Shown here piece by piece: positions 1-8,739 of a stretch of 64,000 nucleotides of DNA. The notes beneath the pieces are model-generated. The model was given only the letters and a program-made list of their open reading frames with translations, was not told the DNA's origin and did no database searches. Positions within the stretch are counted from its first letter, which is position 1. Each line of letters begins with the position of its first letter. The stretch lies in assembly GCA_039587475.1 (NCBI GenBank), contig JBDHIK010000001.1, forward strand, positions 1 to 64,000. The letters are read 5' to 3'. The DNA is from N074bin45 sp039587475. GTDB lineage: Bacteria; Gemmatimonadota; Gemmatimonadetes; Gemmatimonadales; GWC2-71-9. The translations under genes were made by a program, and so were the position numbers.

Positions 1-2117
<2,117 letters not shown>

Positions 2118-2224
2118 ACCGTGGGGGAATGAGGAAGCGATTCAGAGCCTACAGGGACCCAGAAAAGATACCCACGGCACGGAAGCCCGGTAAGTGATCG
2201 TCCGGGTTCCCGTTGGGACGCCGG

Positions 2225-3895
2225 CTAGGGTGCCTCGCGGGTGCGTTGGTAGACCACCCGGCCACCGACGACGGTGGAGGCCACCCGAATCTCGTCCAGT
2301 TGGTCCGGGGGCGACGCCATGAGATCGCCGTCGAGGAGCACCAGGTCGGCCGCGTAGCCCGGCATCAATCGGCCAAGCCGGTCCTCCAGGAAGAACCCAT
2401 GGGCATTGGCCCAGGTGTAGGCTCGGAGCGACTCCTCGATGGTGATCTTTTCCTCGGGCACCCAGCCGCCCGGATGGGCTCCGTCGATGGTCCGGCGGGT
2501 GACGGCGGCGTACATGCCGATGAGCGGGTCCAGCGGCCCCACGGTCCAGTCGGACCCGAACGACAGGACAGCGCCGGCGTCCAGAAAGGACCGGAACGCG
2601 TAGGTGGTCTTGATGCGCTCAGGGCCAATCCGCTTCCCGGCCCAGCGGCCGTCGTCGATGGCGTGGAACGGCTGCATCGATGCAATCACGCCGAGACGTG
2701 CGAACCGACCGAAATCCCCGGGGCGAAGGTGTTGGGCATGCTCGACGCGCCAGCGTCGATCCCGGGGACCGTGGACGTTCTCCAGACTGTCATAGATGTC
2801 CAGGAGGAGGGCGTTGGCCCGGTCTCCGATGGCGTGGATGGCCAATTGCAGTCCCGCCGAGTCGGCCGCCCCCAGAAGGGAACGGAGGTCCGCTTCGGAG
2901 TTCACCAGCGTCCCAGCCGTGCTCGGGTCGTCACTGTACGGCTCGTCGAAGGCCGCCGTGGTACTTCCCAGGGATCCGTCGACGAAGCCCTTCAGGCCCT
3001 GGAGACGTACCCAGTCATCCCCCATGCCGTAGTGCTCGATGGTATCCGCCCAGGCACGCCAGTCCCACAACGAGTGGTACAGCGCGACCCGCAGCGTCAA
3101 TGTCCCGGCGGCCCTGGCACGCTGCACCGCGGCGAGGTTGGCCCAGGAGCCGCTGACCTCGGCTACTGCCGTCACGCCCATTTCGGCAGCGTGCTGCATG
3201 CCACGCGCTAGGGCAGAGTCCCGTTGGGACGGCGACGGATCCGGGAGGATCGCGTACACCGGATTCATGGCGTTGTCCTTGAGGAGCCCCGTGGGACGCC
3301 TGCTCCCCGGGTATCGAATGATCACGCCTCCCTCACGATCGGGTATGGCGTCGTCCATGCCGGCACTGGCCAGCGCCAGAGAATTGGCGAGCCCCATGTG
3401 ACCGTCGAGGCGCGTGACGAACACGGGATTGTCCGGTGTGAGCGAATCGATCCAGTCGCGGCGCGGGAGTTCCGCGTCGGGCCACAACTCGTGGTCCCAA
3501 TCACCCCCGAGAATCCACTCTCCCGGTTGGGATCGGGCGGCGAACTCCCCGATACGCCGAGCGAACTCCGCGGGCGTCGCGGCATCTCTGAGGTCGACGG
3601 AGGCAAGCTGAAAGCCACCAGCCATGAAATGCGTGTGGTTGTCCATCAGGCCGGGGGTGACGGTCCCCTCACTGTACAGCACCGTCGTGGCAGGTCCTAC
3701 GAGACGAGCCATGTCGGCGCTGTCTCCCACCGCAACGATGGTTTCGCCGCGCACGGCCACCGCCTCCACCCAGGGCTGGGCGTTGTCGCCGGTCCAGGCG
3801 GCGCCGAACACCACCAGGTCGGCCGGGGACTCGGCCCCGCAGGCGATCAGTCCCCCGGCAAGCAACGCTGCGAGGCCCATGGTGCGAACGGTCAT
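2225..3895 (-). CDS. Amidohydrolase family lipoprotein (YtcJ-like)
   Basis: A 556-residue metal-dependent amidohydrolase of the YtcJ / N-substituted formamide deformylase group. ATG 3895 is chosen because it gives a lipoprotein signal with lipobox LIAC (Cys19); an in-frame extension upstream to 4198 would destroy the signal and run through the neighbouring gene. The metal-binding HxH is H87-T-H89 in NHTHF, the mid-protein histidine lies in AIHAIGD, and the late aspartate is in GSDWTVGPLDP. The C-terminal part returns to the composite beta-sandwich (YAADLVLLDGD). The predicted place of action is the outer face of a membrane. The start lies 2 nt after the stop of the upstream 82-residue gene, so the two are probably co-transcribed. 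The substrate is unknown. Confidence 0.88.
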   Translation of the reverse strand: MTVRTMGLAALLAGGLIACGAESPADLVVFGAAWTGDNAQPWVEAVAVRGETIVAVGDSADMARLVGPATTVLYSEGTVTPGLMDNHTHFMAGGFQLASVDLRDAATPAEFARRIGEFAARSQPGEWILGGDWDHELWPDAELPRRDWIDSLTPDNPVFVTRLDGHMGLANSLALASAGMDDAIPDREGGVIIRYPGSRRPTGLLKDNAMNPVYAILPDPSPSQRDSALARGMQHAAEMGVTAVAEVSGSWANLAAVQRARAAGTLTLRVALYHSLWDWRAWADTIEHYGMGDDWVRLQGLKGFVDGSLGSTTAAFDEPYSDDPSTAGTLVNSEADLRSLLGAADSAGLQLAIHAIGDRANALLLDIYDSLENVHGPRDRRWRVEHAQHLRPGDFGRFARLGVIASMQPFHAIDDGRWAGKRIGPERIKTTYAFRSFLDAGAVLSFGSDWTVGPLDPLIGMYAAVTRRTIDGAHPGGWVPEEKITIEESLRAYTWANAHGFFLEDRLGRLMPGYAADLVLLDGDLMASPPDQLDEIRVASTVVGGRVVYQRTREAP

Positions 3896-3897
3896 GA

Positions 3898-4146
3898 TCA
3901 ACGCAGTCCCGAAATACGCTTGAGTGTTTCGAGTTTCTCCAGCGCTGATGAGGACTTGCTGGTGGCTCCGGGCGAGACGGCAAACAGGTCGCGGATGTCC
4001 AGAAGCACTTCGAAGAGCAGCTGGTCGCGCATGTAGGCGTTGTCCAACTCGGCCATCCGCGCCGACAGGCCTTCCTCCTTGGCCCGGTCGTACGATTCGC
4101 GGTACAGGCCTTCGAGATTCTGCAGGATGCGGTCGCGGTTTCGCAT
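3898..4146 (-). CDS. Small hypothetical protein, 82 aa
   Basis: No family recognised. The protein starts MRNRDRILQNLEGLYRESYD and is charged and probably helical throughout, with no signal peptide or membrane segment. An upstream in-frame start at 4374 exists, but it would overlap the mazG-like gene on the other strand almost completely, so ATG 4146 is preferred. Its TGA is 2 nt from the ATG of the amidohydrolase lipoprotein, suggesting one transcript. The 90 nt between this start and the divergent MazG-like gene must hold both promoters. Confidence 0.6.
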   Translation of the reverse strand: MRNRDRILQNLEGLYRESYDRAKEEGLSARMAELDNAYMRDQLLFEVLLDIRDLFAVSPGATSKSSSALEKLETLKRISGLR

Positions 4147-4236
4147 GGCTATCCGGTTGGAAAGACATTCGAGGGCTGCTGGCCCCCAGTGAAGCCAAGG
4201 TATACCCTTCTGAACCAGTGCGCCAAGGAGCCCGCC

Positions 4237-4569
4237 ATGCCTGAAAGTTGGTCCGCCGCCCAGCGTCGTGTCGATGCCTGGGTCGACCAGTTCGAGGAGG
4301 GATATTTCCATCCGCTGACCAACGTCGCGCGTCTCGTGGAGGAGGTTGGAGAGCTGGCCCGCGAGGTCAATCACCGCTATGGCGAGAAGACCAAGAAGCC
4401 TGACGAGCTGGAGGGCGATATCGCCATGGAACTGGCGGACATTCTCTTCGTGGTGATCTGCATCGCCAATCGGGAGGGACTGAACCTCGACGAAGCGTTC
4501 GAGCGGATGATGGCCAAAGTGGAATCACGTGACGCCTCACGCTGGACGCGGAAACGTCCGCCAGACTAG
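4237..4569 (+). CDS. MazG-like nucleotide pyrophosphohydrolase
   Basis: A 110-residue all-alpha NTP-PPase of the MazG/MazG-like group, which hydrolyses nucleoside triphosphates to monophosphate and PPi and often serves housecleaning of non-canonical dNTPs. The metal-binding signature is complete: E35-E36-x-x-E39 (EEVGE) and E65-x-x-D68 (ELAD). It is a single-domain form, shorter than tandem E. coli MazG. ATG 4237 is preferred over an in-frame ATG at 4189 because AAGGAG lies 6 nt upstream and the conserved helix starts soon after. It is divergent from the 82-residue gene. Its TAG overlaps the stop of the convergent HExxH lipoprotein gene. Confidence 0.85.
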   Translation: MPESWSAAQRRVDAWVDQFEEGYFHPLTNVARLVEEVGELAREVNHRYGEKTKKPDELEGDIAMELADILFVVICIANREGLNLDEAFERMMAKVESRDASRWTRKRPPD

Positions 4570-5015
4570 GGCGAACGCTCCGGCTGCCAGCTCTCCCACG
4601 TCAGGCCGCAGCGGCGTTCGAAGTACGCTCCCGGGTGCCCGGCGCGGGTCAGCAGGTCGTGGAGCATCTCGTGGCGGACCACCAACTCATGATCCAGGTA
4701 CTTGCCGGCCAGGACGATGATGCGGCGGTCGTCCTGCCAGATCCACAATCCCACCTTTTCACCGATGTCGGTCGCCATCGTCCGGGCGCTGGGTACGGTG
4801 TACCACTCGACGGCGTCGAAGTCTCCCGTCGACCCGGCACAGGCTTCCGTCCGGATCCACCAGTCGCGATAACGCGCGTCTGGCTCGAAGGCCACCGCAC
4901 CGGCCGGCAGCGTCACCGGGACGCTGGGTTCGGTGCTACAGGCCAGCGCCACCAGTAGCCCCGCGGTCAGGCGGGCCCAGGCCGGTCGGCCGGAATGGTG
5001 TTGCGTGGAAGGCAT
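4566..5015 (-). CDS. Lipoprotein with HExxH motif (putative metallopeptidase)
   Basis: A 149-residue predicted lipoprotein: hydrophobic segment AGLLVALAC with lipid-accepting Cys26. An HEMLH motif at residues 115-119, preceded by VVR and followed by a short helix, matches the zincin HExxH zinc-binding consensus; a third ligand could be H127 or E132 in HPGAYFE. No closer family is recognised. It may be a small envelope metallopeptidase or an inactive relative. ATG 5015 has GGGAG just upstream (5023-5019 region on the minus strand); the in-frame ATG at 5051 lies inside the leader. Upstream lie a terminator-like hairpin and a GEMM-I-family aptamer (5105-5183), so expression probably depends on a cyclic dinucleotide. 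Confidence 0.72.
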   Translation of the reverse strand: MPSTQHHSGRPAWARLTAGLLVALACSTEPSVPVTLPAGAVAFEPDARYRDWWIRTEACAGSTGDFDAVEWYTVPSARTMATDIGEKVGLWIWQDDRRIIVLAGKYLDHELVVRHEMLHDLLTRAGHPGAYFERRCGLTWESWQPERSP

Positions 5016-5041
5016 CGCATCTCCCACGCCCGATGAACGAC

Positions 5042-5075
5042 AAAAGCGCAACGCGCGCCGGTCCCAACAGGGACC
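5042..5075 (-). terminator. Tandem hairpins, possible expression platform of riboswitch
   Basis: Reading the minus strand, GGTCCC-TGTT-GGGACC (5075-5060) is followed by a GCGC...GCGC stem (5058-5046) and then TTTT (5045-5042). This has the shape of an intrinsic terminator placed between the aptamer and the lipoprotein start at 5015. How the aptamer controls it is not obvious by eye. Confidence 0.5.
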
Positions 5076-5104
5076 TGGCCAGGCATTACGCTCCGCACTG
5101 CTTC

Positions 5105-5183
5105 CACCTTCGGCACCAAGCTATCTCGTGGTAGCGAGACCTTTGGTTTTGCGGCCCCGGATCGCTCCGGGTGTGCTCTTATC
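5105..5183 (-). promoter_or_regulatory. GEMM-I family riboswitch (c-di-GMP-I / 3',3'-cGAMP type), element B
   Basis: Aligned by eye to the Vc2 c-di-GMP-I aptamer. The minus strand reads AAGAGCACACCCGG, a GCGA tetraloop, CCGGGG, then CCGCAAAACC. Next come AGGTCTCG, loop, CGAGATAGC and finally GGTGCCGAAGG. The distance from the base equivalent to Vc2 G20 (A here) to the first A of GCAAA (A47) is 27 nt, exactly as in Vc2, and the 3' segment resembles the GCTGCCGAAA end of known 3',3'-cGAMP aptamers. It lies in the leader of the HExxH lipoprotein gene on the same strand. The family call is strong; the ligand is inference. Confidence 0.78.
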
Positions 5184-5363
5184 GGGCGGATCGTATGTCC
5201 GTGTATGTCCGCCGGGGCCACCGCCCCGGCTCCCCATTTCAATGGCCAGGGTCGTGCCAGTCGCGTTAACTGCATATATGACAATGTCTTAGACAAACCA
5301 CCCCCGGCAGCTGGCCCGTATCACCCCCGCAGGATGCATGTGGCCAGGGGCCGCCACTTCTGC

Positions 5364-5393
5364 TTGTTGCACCACGCCGGCTGTGATAACCTT
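5364..5393 (+). promoter_or_regulatory. Promoter candidate for proline dehydrogenase
   Basis: TTGTTG (5364-5369) is separated by 17 nt from TAACCT (5387-5392), about 38 nt upstream of the ATG at 5431. The -10 fits a TANCTT pattern repeated upstream of other genes in this window. Confidence 0.45.
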
Positions 5394-5430
5394 CTGGCGC
5401 CCAACCGCCGGTCCCCTGACAGGATACTGC

Positions 5431-6363
5431 ATGCTACGACACAGCTTGCTCTGGCTTTCCGAGCAGCAGCGCATTTTCAATTTCGTCCGCCGCAATGCGT
5501 TGGCGCGCCAGTTTGCCTCCCGTTTCGTGGCTGGAGAAACCGTTGACGAGGCGGTCAGCGCCGCCGTGGAACTGCGGCGTCAGGATGTCACGACCTCGCT
5601 GGACCTCCTGGGTGAGAGCGTGACGGAGGCTGCGGAAGCGGTCGCCGCACGAAATGAATACGTGGCCATGCTGGACCGACTGGCCACCGCCGAACTCGAA
5701 CTCAACGTGTCGGTCAAGCTGACCCAGATGGGATTGGACATCGACGAGGCGCTGTGCGCCTCGAACATCGTCACCATCGTCGAGCGGGCGGCGGCAGGTG
5801 GCGGGTTCGTCCGTCTCGACATGGAGAGCTCCGCGTATACGCAACGCACCCTGGACTTCTATTCCACCCACATCCGGGAAGCGTTGCGGCCTCACTGTGG
5901 GGTCGTCATTCAGTCGGCACTCCGGCGCTCCGCCGAGGACGTGGAGGATCTCATCGAGGCGCGCGTCCGGGTCAGGCTGTGCAAGGGCGCCTATCTCGAG
6001 CCTCCCGACGTGGCGTTCCCCGACAAGACCGACGTCGACCGCACCTACGTCGAGATGATGGAACGCCTGCTCCTGAACGGCACCTACCCCGGCATCGCGA
6101 CCCACGACGAGGACATCATCAATCACGCCGTCGCGTTCGTGGCGTCCAACGGCATCGCGGCCGAGCGCTACGAGTTTCAGATGCTGTACGGGGTGCGCCG
6201 CGACCTGCAACGGAAACTCCGCGAGGCTGGGCATCGACTCCGGGTCTACGTCCCCTTCGGCAGGCAGTGGTATCCCTACCTCATGCGCCGGCTGGCGGAG
6301 CGTCCCGCCAACATCGCGTTCATGCTTGGCAACATCATTCGGGAATCCGTACCGCGATCGTGA
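5431..6363 (+). CDS. Proline dehydrogenase
   Basis: A 310-residue monofunctional proline dehydrogenase (PRODH, FAD-dependent TIM barrel). It oxidises proline to 1-pyrroline-5-carboxylate and passes electrons to quinones at the membrane. Diagnostic pieces are the barrel strand LNVSVKLTQMGLDID, RVRLCKGAY, IATHDEDII, YEFQMLYGVRRDL, and the C-terminal substrate-binding stretch YVPFGRQWYPYLMRRL followed by ERPAN. The length fits the short bacterial enzyme rather than bifunctional PutA; the partner P5C dehydrogenase is not in the window. ATG 5431 is used because an upstream in-frame ATG at 5338 would add a non-conserved cysteine-rich leader. The stop TGA overlaps a GTG start of the next gene. Confidence 0.9.
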   Translation: MLRHSLLWLSEQQRIFNFVRRNALARQFASRFVAGETVDEAVSAAVELRRQDVTTSLDLLGESVTEAAEAVAARNEYVAMLDRLATAELELNVSVKLTQMGLDIDEALCASNIVTIVERAAAGGGFVRLDMESSAYTQRTLDFYSTHIREALRPHCGVVIQSALRRSAEDVEDLIEARVRVRLCKGAYLEPPDVAFPDKTDVDRTYVEMMERLLLNGTYPGIATHDEDIINHAVAFVASNGIAAERYEFQMLYGVRRDLQRKLREAGHRLRVYVPFGRQWYPYLMRRLAERPANIAFMLGNIIRESVPRS

Positions 6364-6686
6364 GCAGCGAAGTCACGCTGGGTGGGTACATGTCGCAGCA
6401 CGGGCGTGCGGTGGCGTTCGAGGGACAGGACGGCCAGGCCTACTCCGTAGGGTTGTACGTGGACGAGGTCCCGGATGCCCAGGGCCGCTACGGCGCCGCC
6501 CTGCTCTTCGTCCGGTGGTCCCCGGGGGGCGACGCCACCGTGGGGCACGTGGAATCCGACTACCTGGCCTGGGGACCTTCTCCTTCCGAGGCGGAGGACC
6601 GCATCAAGGCGCTTTCGCTGTTCGACGTGAAGGAGGCTCTGGACAGCGCCCTCGGCCAGCACAGCGAGCCCTGGCCGGACGGATGA
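6360..6686 (+). CDS. Hypothetical protein, 108 aa, between ProDH and RsgA
   Basis: No family recognised. The GTG start at 6360 overlaps the upstream stop (GTGA) and the stop overlaps the rsgA start (ATGA), so it is translationally coupled on both sides; ATG 6390 is the alternative start. The sequence has an SEVTLGGYMSQHGRAVAF opening, a central beta-rich part (AALLFVRWSPGG) and an acidic helix (EAEDRIKALSLFDVKEALDS). It has no signal peptide or cysteine motif and is probably cytosolic. Its place inside a tight operon is the best evidence that it is a real gene. Confidence 0.7.
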   Translation: MSSEVTLGGYMSQHGRAVAFEGQDGQAYSVGLYVDEVPDAQGRYGAALLFVRWSPGGDATVGHVESDYLAWGPSPSEAEDRIKALSLFDVKEALDSALGQHSEPWPDG

Positions 6687-7579
6687 AGGGCACAGTACTG
6701 CAGCGCGATGGATCGGTGTATCGGGTGGCGACTCCCGAGGGCGAAGTCCAGGCGGTGCTTCGGGGCAAGACCAAGCGTGGTGGCCCCAAGGTCGTGGTCG
6801 GAGATGTCGTCCACCTGGAGCGTGAGCCCGTGGGCGATCTCTTCGCCATCCAGGGACTCGACGAACGGCGCAGCCTTCTGGCGAGACGGGTCCCTGAGGG
6901 TCGTGGTCAACGGCCCATCGTCGCCAACGTAGACCAGGTCGTGGTCGTGACCGCCACTCGTGACCCGAAGCCGATCCTGCAACTCGTCGACCGGCTCCTC
7001 GTCATCGCCGCCTCCCAAGACCTCCCAGCCATCCTCACCGTCAACAAGATCGATCTCGAGCCCGGGATCGACCTCGTCACGCGCTACCGCCAGATCGGAT
7101 ATGACGTCCTGGGGACGAGTGCCGAGTCGGGCGAGGGTATTGCCGAGTTTGGAGCCTGCGTCGCCGACCGCACCAGTGTCGTCACCGGACCCTCCGGAGT
7201 GGGCAAGTCGAGTCTGTTGAACGCGCTCCAACCGGGCCTGAAGCTGCGGGTGGGAGATGTCAGTCCGCGGGTGGGCCGGGGCCGCCACACCACGGTGTCC
7301 TCCATCATGGTCCCACTCTCTTCCGGCGGATTCCTGGTCGACACTCCCGGGTTCAGCGAAGTCGGCTTGTGGGGCCTTCCGCTTGGCGAACTCGCAGGGG
7401 CGTTCCCGGATTTCGAGGCGTTCACGAATGCCTGTCGCTACGCGGACTGTCTCCACGACCGCGAGCCGGCGTGCGCCATCCGTACGGCGGCCGACCAGCA
7501 CGAGATCTCCCCGGAGCGCTACCGCAGCTACCTGACGCTGTTGGGGGAGTTGCAGCGAGCGCCGAAGGCCTGGGAATAG
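6683..7579 (+). CDS. rsgA: Ribosome small subunit-dependent GTPase A (RsgA)
   Basis: A 298-residue circularly permuted GTPase that assists late 30S subunit maturation. An N-terminal OB-fold (residues 1-60, KGTVLQRDGSVYRV) is followed by the permuted G domain. G4 is NKID near 121, a SAESG G5-like motif near 148, the P-loop GPSGVGKSS near 170, and G3 DTPG near 220. The C-terminal zinc-binding part has the Cys/His pattern CRYADCLHDREPAC. All functional motifs are intact. ATG 6683 overlaps the stop of the 108-residue gene. A hairpin downstream (7591-7623) separates it from the convergent lipoprotein gene. Confidence 0.95.
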   Translation: MKGTVLQRDGSVYRVATPEGEVQAVLRGKTKRGGPKVVVGDVVHLEREPVGDLFAIQGLDERRSLLARRVPEGRGQRPIVANVDQVVVVTATRDPKPILQLVDRLLVIAASQDLPAILTVNKIDLEPGIDLVTRYRQIGYDVLGTSAESGEGIAEFGACVADRTSVVTGPSGVGKSSLLNALQPGLKLRVGDVSPRVGRGRHTTVSSIMVPLSSGGFLVDTPGFSEVGLWGLPLGELAGAFPDFEAFTNACRYADCLHDREPACAIRTAADQHEISPERYRSYLTLLGELQRAPKAWE

Positions 7580-7590
7580 CCCCAAACGCA

Positions 7591-7623
7591 GACGGCCCGT
7601 ACCCCAGAGGGGCACGAGCCGTC
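7591..7623. terminator. Hairpin between convergent rsgA and lipoprotein genes
   Basis: GACGGC (7591-7596) pairs with GCCGTC (7618-7623), with an inner CCCC-AGAG-GGGG-type stem. It sits in the 64-nt gap between two convergent stops. There is no strong T-tract on either side, so it may be a weak bidirectional terminator. Confidence 0.5.
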
Positions 7624-7643
7624 CTGTGCACACGCGCCGGTAA

Positions 7644-8498
7644 TCAGCGAATGATCGCGGCGAGCGAGTCGATGTCCACGCCGCCCGACGCCGGGCCGGT
7701 GAACTTCCCGCTGAAGATCTGCGGTGCCTGCCCAGCCGACTGGACGGTAACCACCCAGTTGGTTTCGGGTTGCCCACAATCATCCCAATAGTCCAAGCGC
7801 ACCTTGTAGGTGCCCGTGGGAGCCTGCCCTGACGGCCAGACGATGTTTTCGTTGTTGATGCCGTCGATGCTGCAGGCCGGATTCGAGTCGAGGTCGAGGA
7901 ATCCACCGCTGGCCGACTGCAGATTGCCGAAGTAGACCTCTTCGTCGAACGGATCCGTCACCCGGAGGTCGACGTCGGTCGGAGAATCCCAGGCGACACT
8001 GACCTGAACATCGCCGGTGGCGACGCGCAGGATGCGAACACCGTGCGACGCGAAATCCCCTTGACCGCCGCCGTCGTTCAAGCCGTACGCCAACGGGAGA
8101 TTGTCCGTGGGCGGGGCGTTCGTCCGAATCGAGGCCACGAGGTCGACCGAGGTCACCAGGGCCGGAAGATTCAGCTCGAAATAGTTGTCGAGTCCGTTGG
8201 ACGCCAGAATGACCCGATTGAACGGGGTCGCGCTAGTCACCGTCATGGGAAGACTGCCGCCGTTGATCCCGACATTGATGCCGTCGAGCGTGGCAGTGGG
8301 ACCGCCGACCGCGGCTGGCGGCTCACCTTGCCGCAAGGTTGCGGTAACCGACCCATCGAGGGTGCTCATGCTGCTGATGACCCGGTCGAGCGTCGGGAAG
8401 GCGCTCGGCTTGGTCTCGCTATTACACCCCGTCATCAAACCGACGATGGCGATCAGTCCCCACGCGGGGATCCGTGACACTGCACCGAGGACTCTCAC
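7644..8498 (-). CDS. Lipoprotein with DUF2135/YfaP-like beta domain
   Basis: A 284-residue predicted lipoprotein; the signal ends in LMTGC with Cys25 as lipid acceptor. The GTG start at 8498 has AGGAG 7 nt upstream. After a threonine/glycine-rich N-terminal half, the C-terminal domain has the pattern VAWDSPTDVDLRVTDPFDEE, then VYFGN, a GG turn, an SIDGINNENIVWP stretch and a final TYKVRLDYWDDCG. This resembles the DUF2135/YfaP or pre-peptidase-type beta-sandwich domains that often bind calcium or act in cell-surface adhesion. Role unknown; expected at the outer membrane or periplasm. The family assignment is by pattern from memory. Confidence 0.72.
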   Translation of the reverse strand: MRVLGAVSRIPAWGLIAIVGLMTGCNSETKPSAFPTLDRVISSMSTLDGSVTATLRQGEPPAAVGGPTATLDGINVGINGGSLPMTVTSATPFNRVILASNGLDNYFELNLPALVTSVDLVASIRTNAPPTDNLPLAYGLNDGGGQGDFASHGVRILRVATGDVQVSVAWDSPTDVDLRVTDPFDEEVYFGNLQSASGGFLDLDSNPACSIDGINNENIVWPSGQAPTGTYKVRLDYWDDCGQPETNWVVTVQSAGQAPQIFSGKFTGPASGGVDIDSLAAIIR

Positions 8499-8739
8499 GG
8501 GACTACTCCTGCTTTGAGTTGGCCAGAACAGTCAGCCTCACCGGTACCAAACCGGAGGGCTCCGACCCCCGCAACGAGCAACGAGCGTGCCGCCACCAAC
8601 ACGGTCAGTGACAAGTTGGTTAATTAGTTGGTATAAAAGGGTTTACCGGGCGCTCTGACCGCTCGGGGATCAGCCGCGGACCGCCCGAGACCACGGAGCA
8701 GTCGGGCGATCTGCCTATTCGCTGGAGGCCCCGCGGCGG

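Noticed and set aside
3896..4198. N-terminal extension of the amidohydrolase to an upstream start at 4198
   Set aside because: It would run antiparallel to no function, overlap the 82-residue gene, and bury the lipoprotein signal inside the protein.
4147..4374. Long version of the 82-residue protein starting at 4374
   Set aside because: It would overlap the MazG-like gene on the opposite strand, which has full catalytic motifs and a clear SD sequence.
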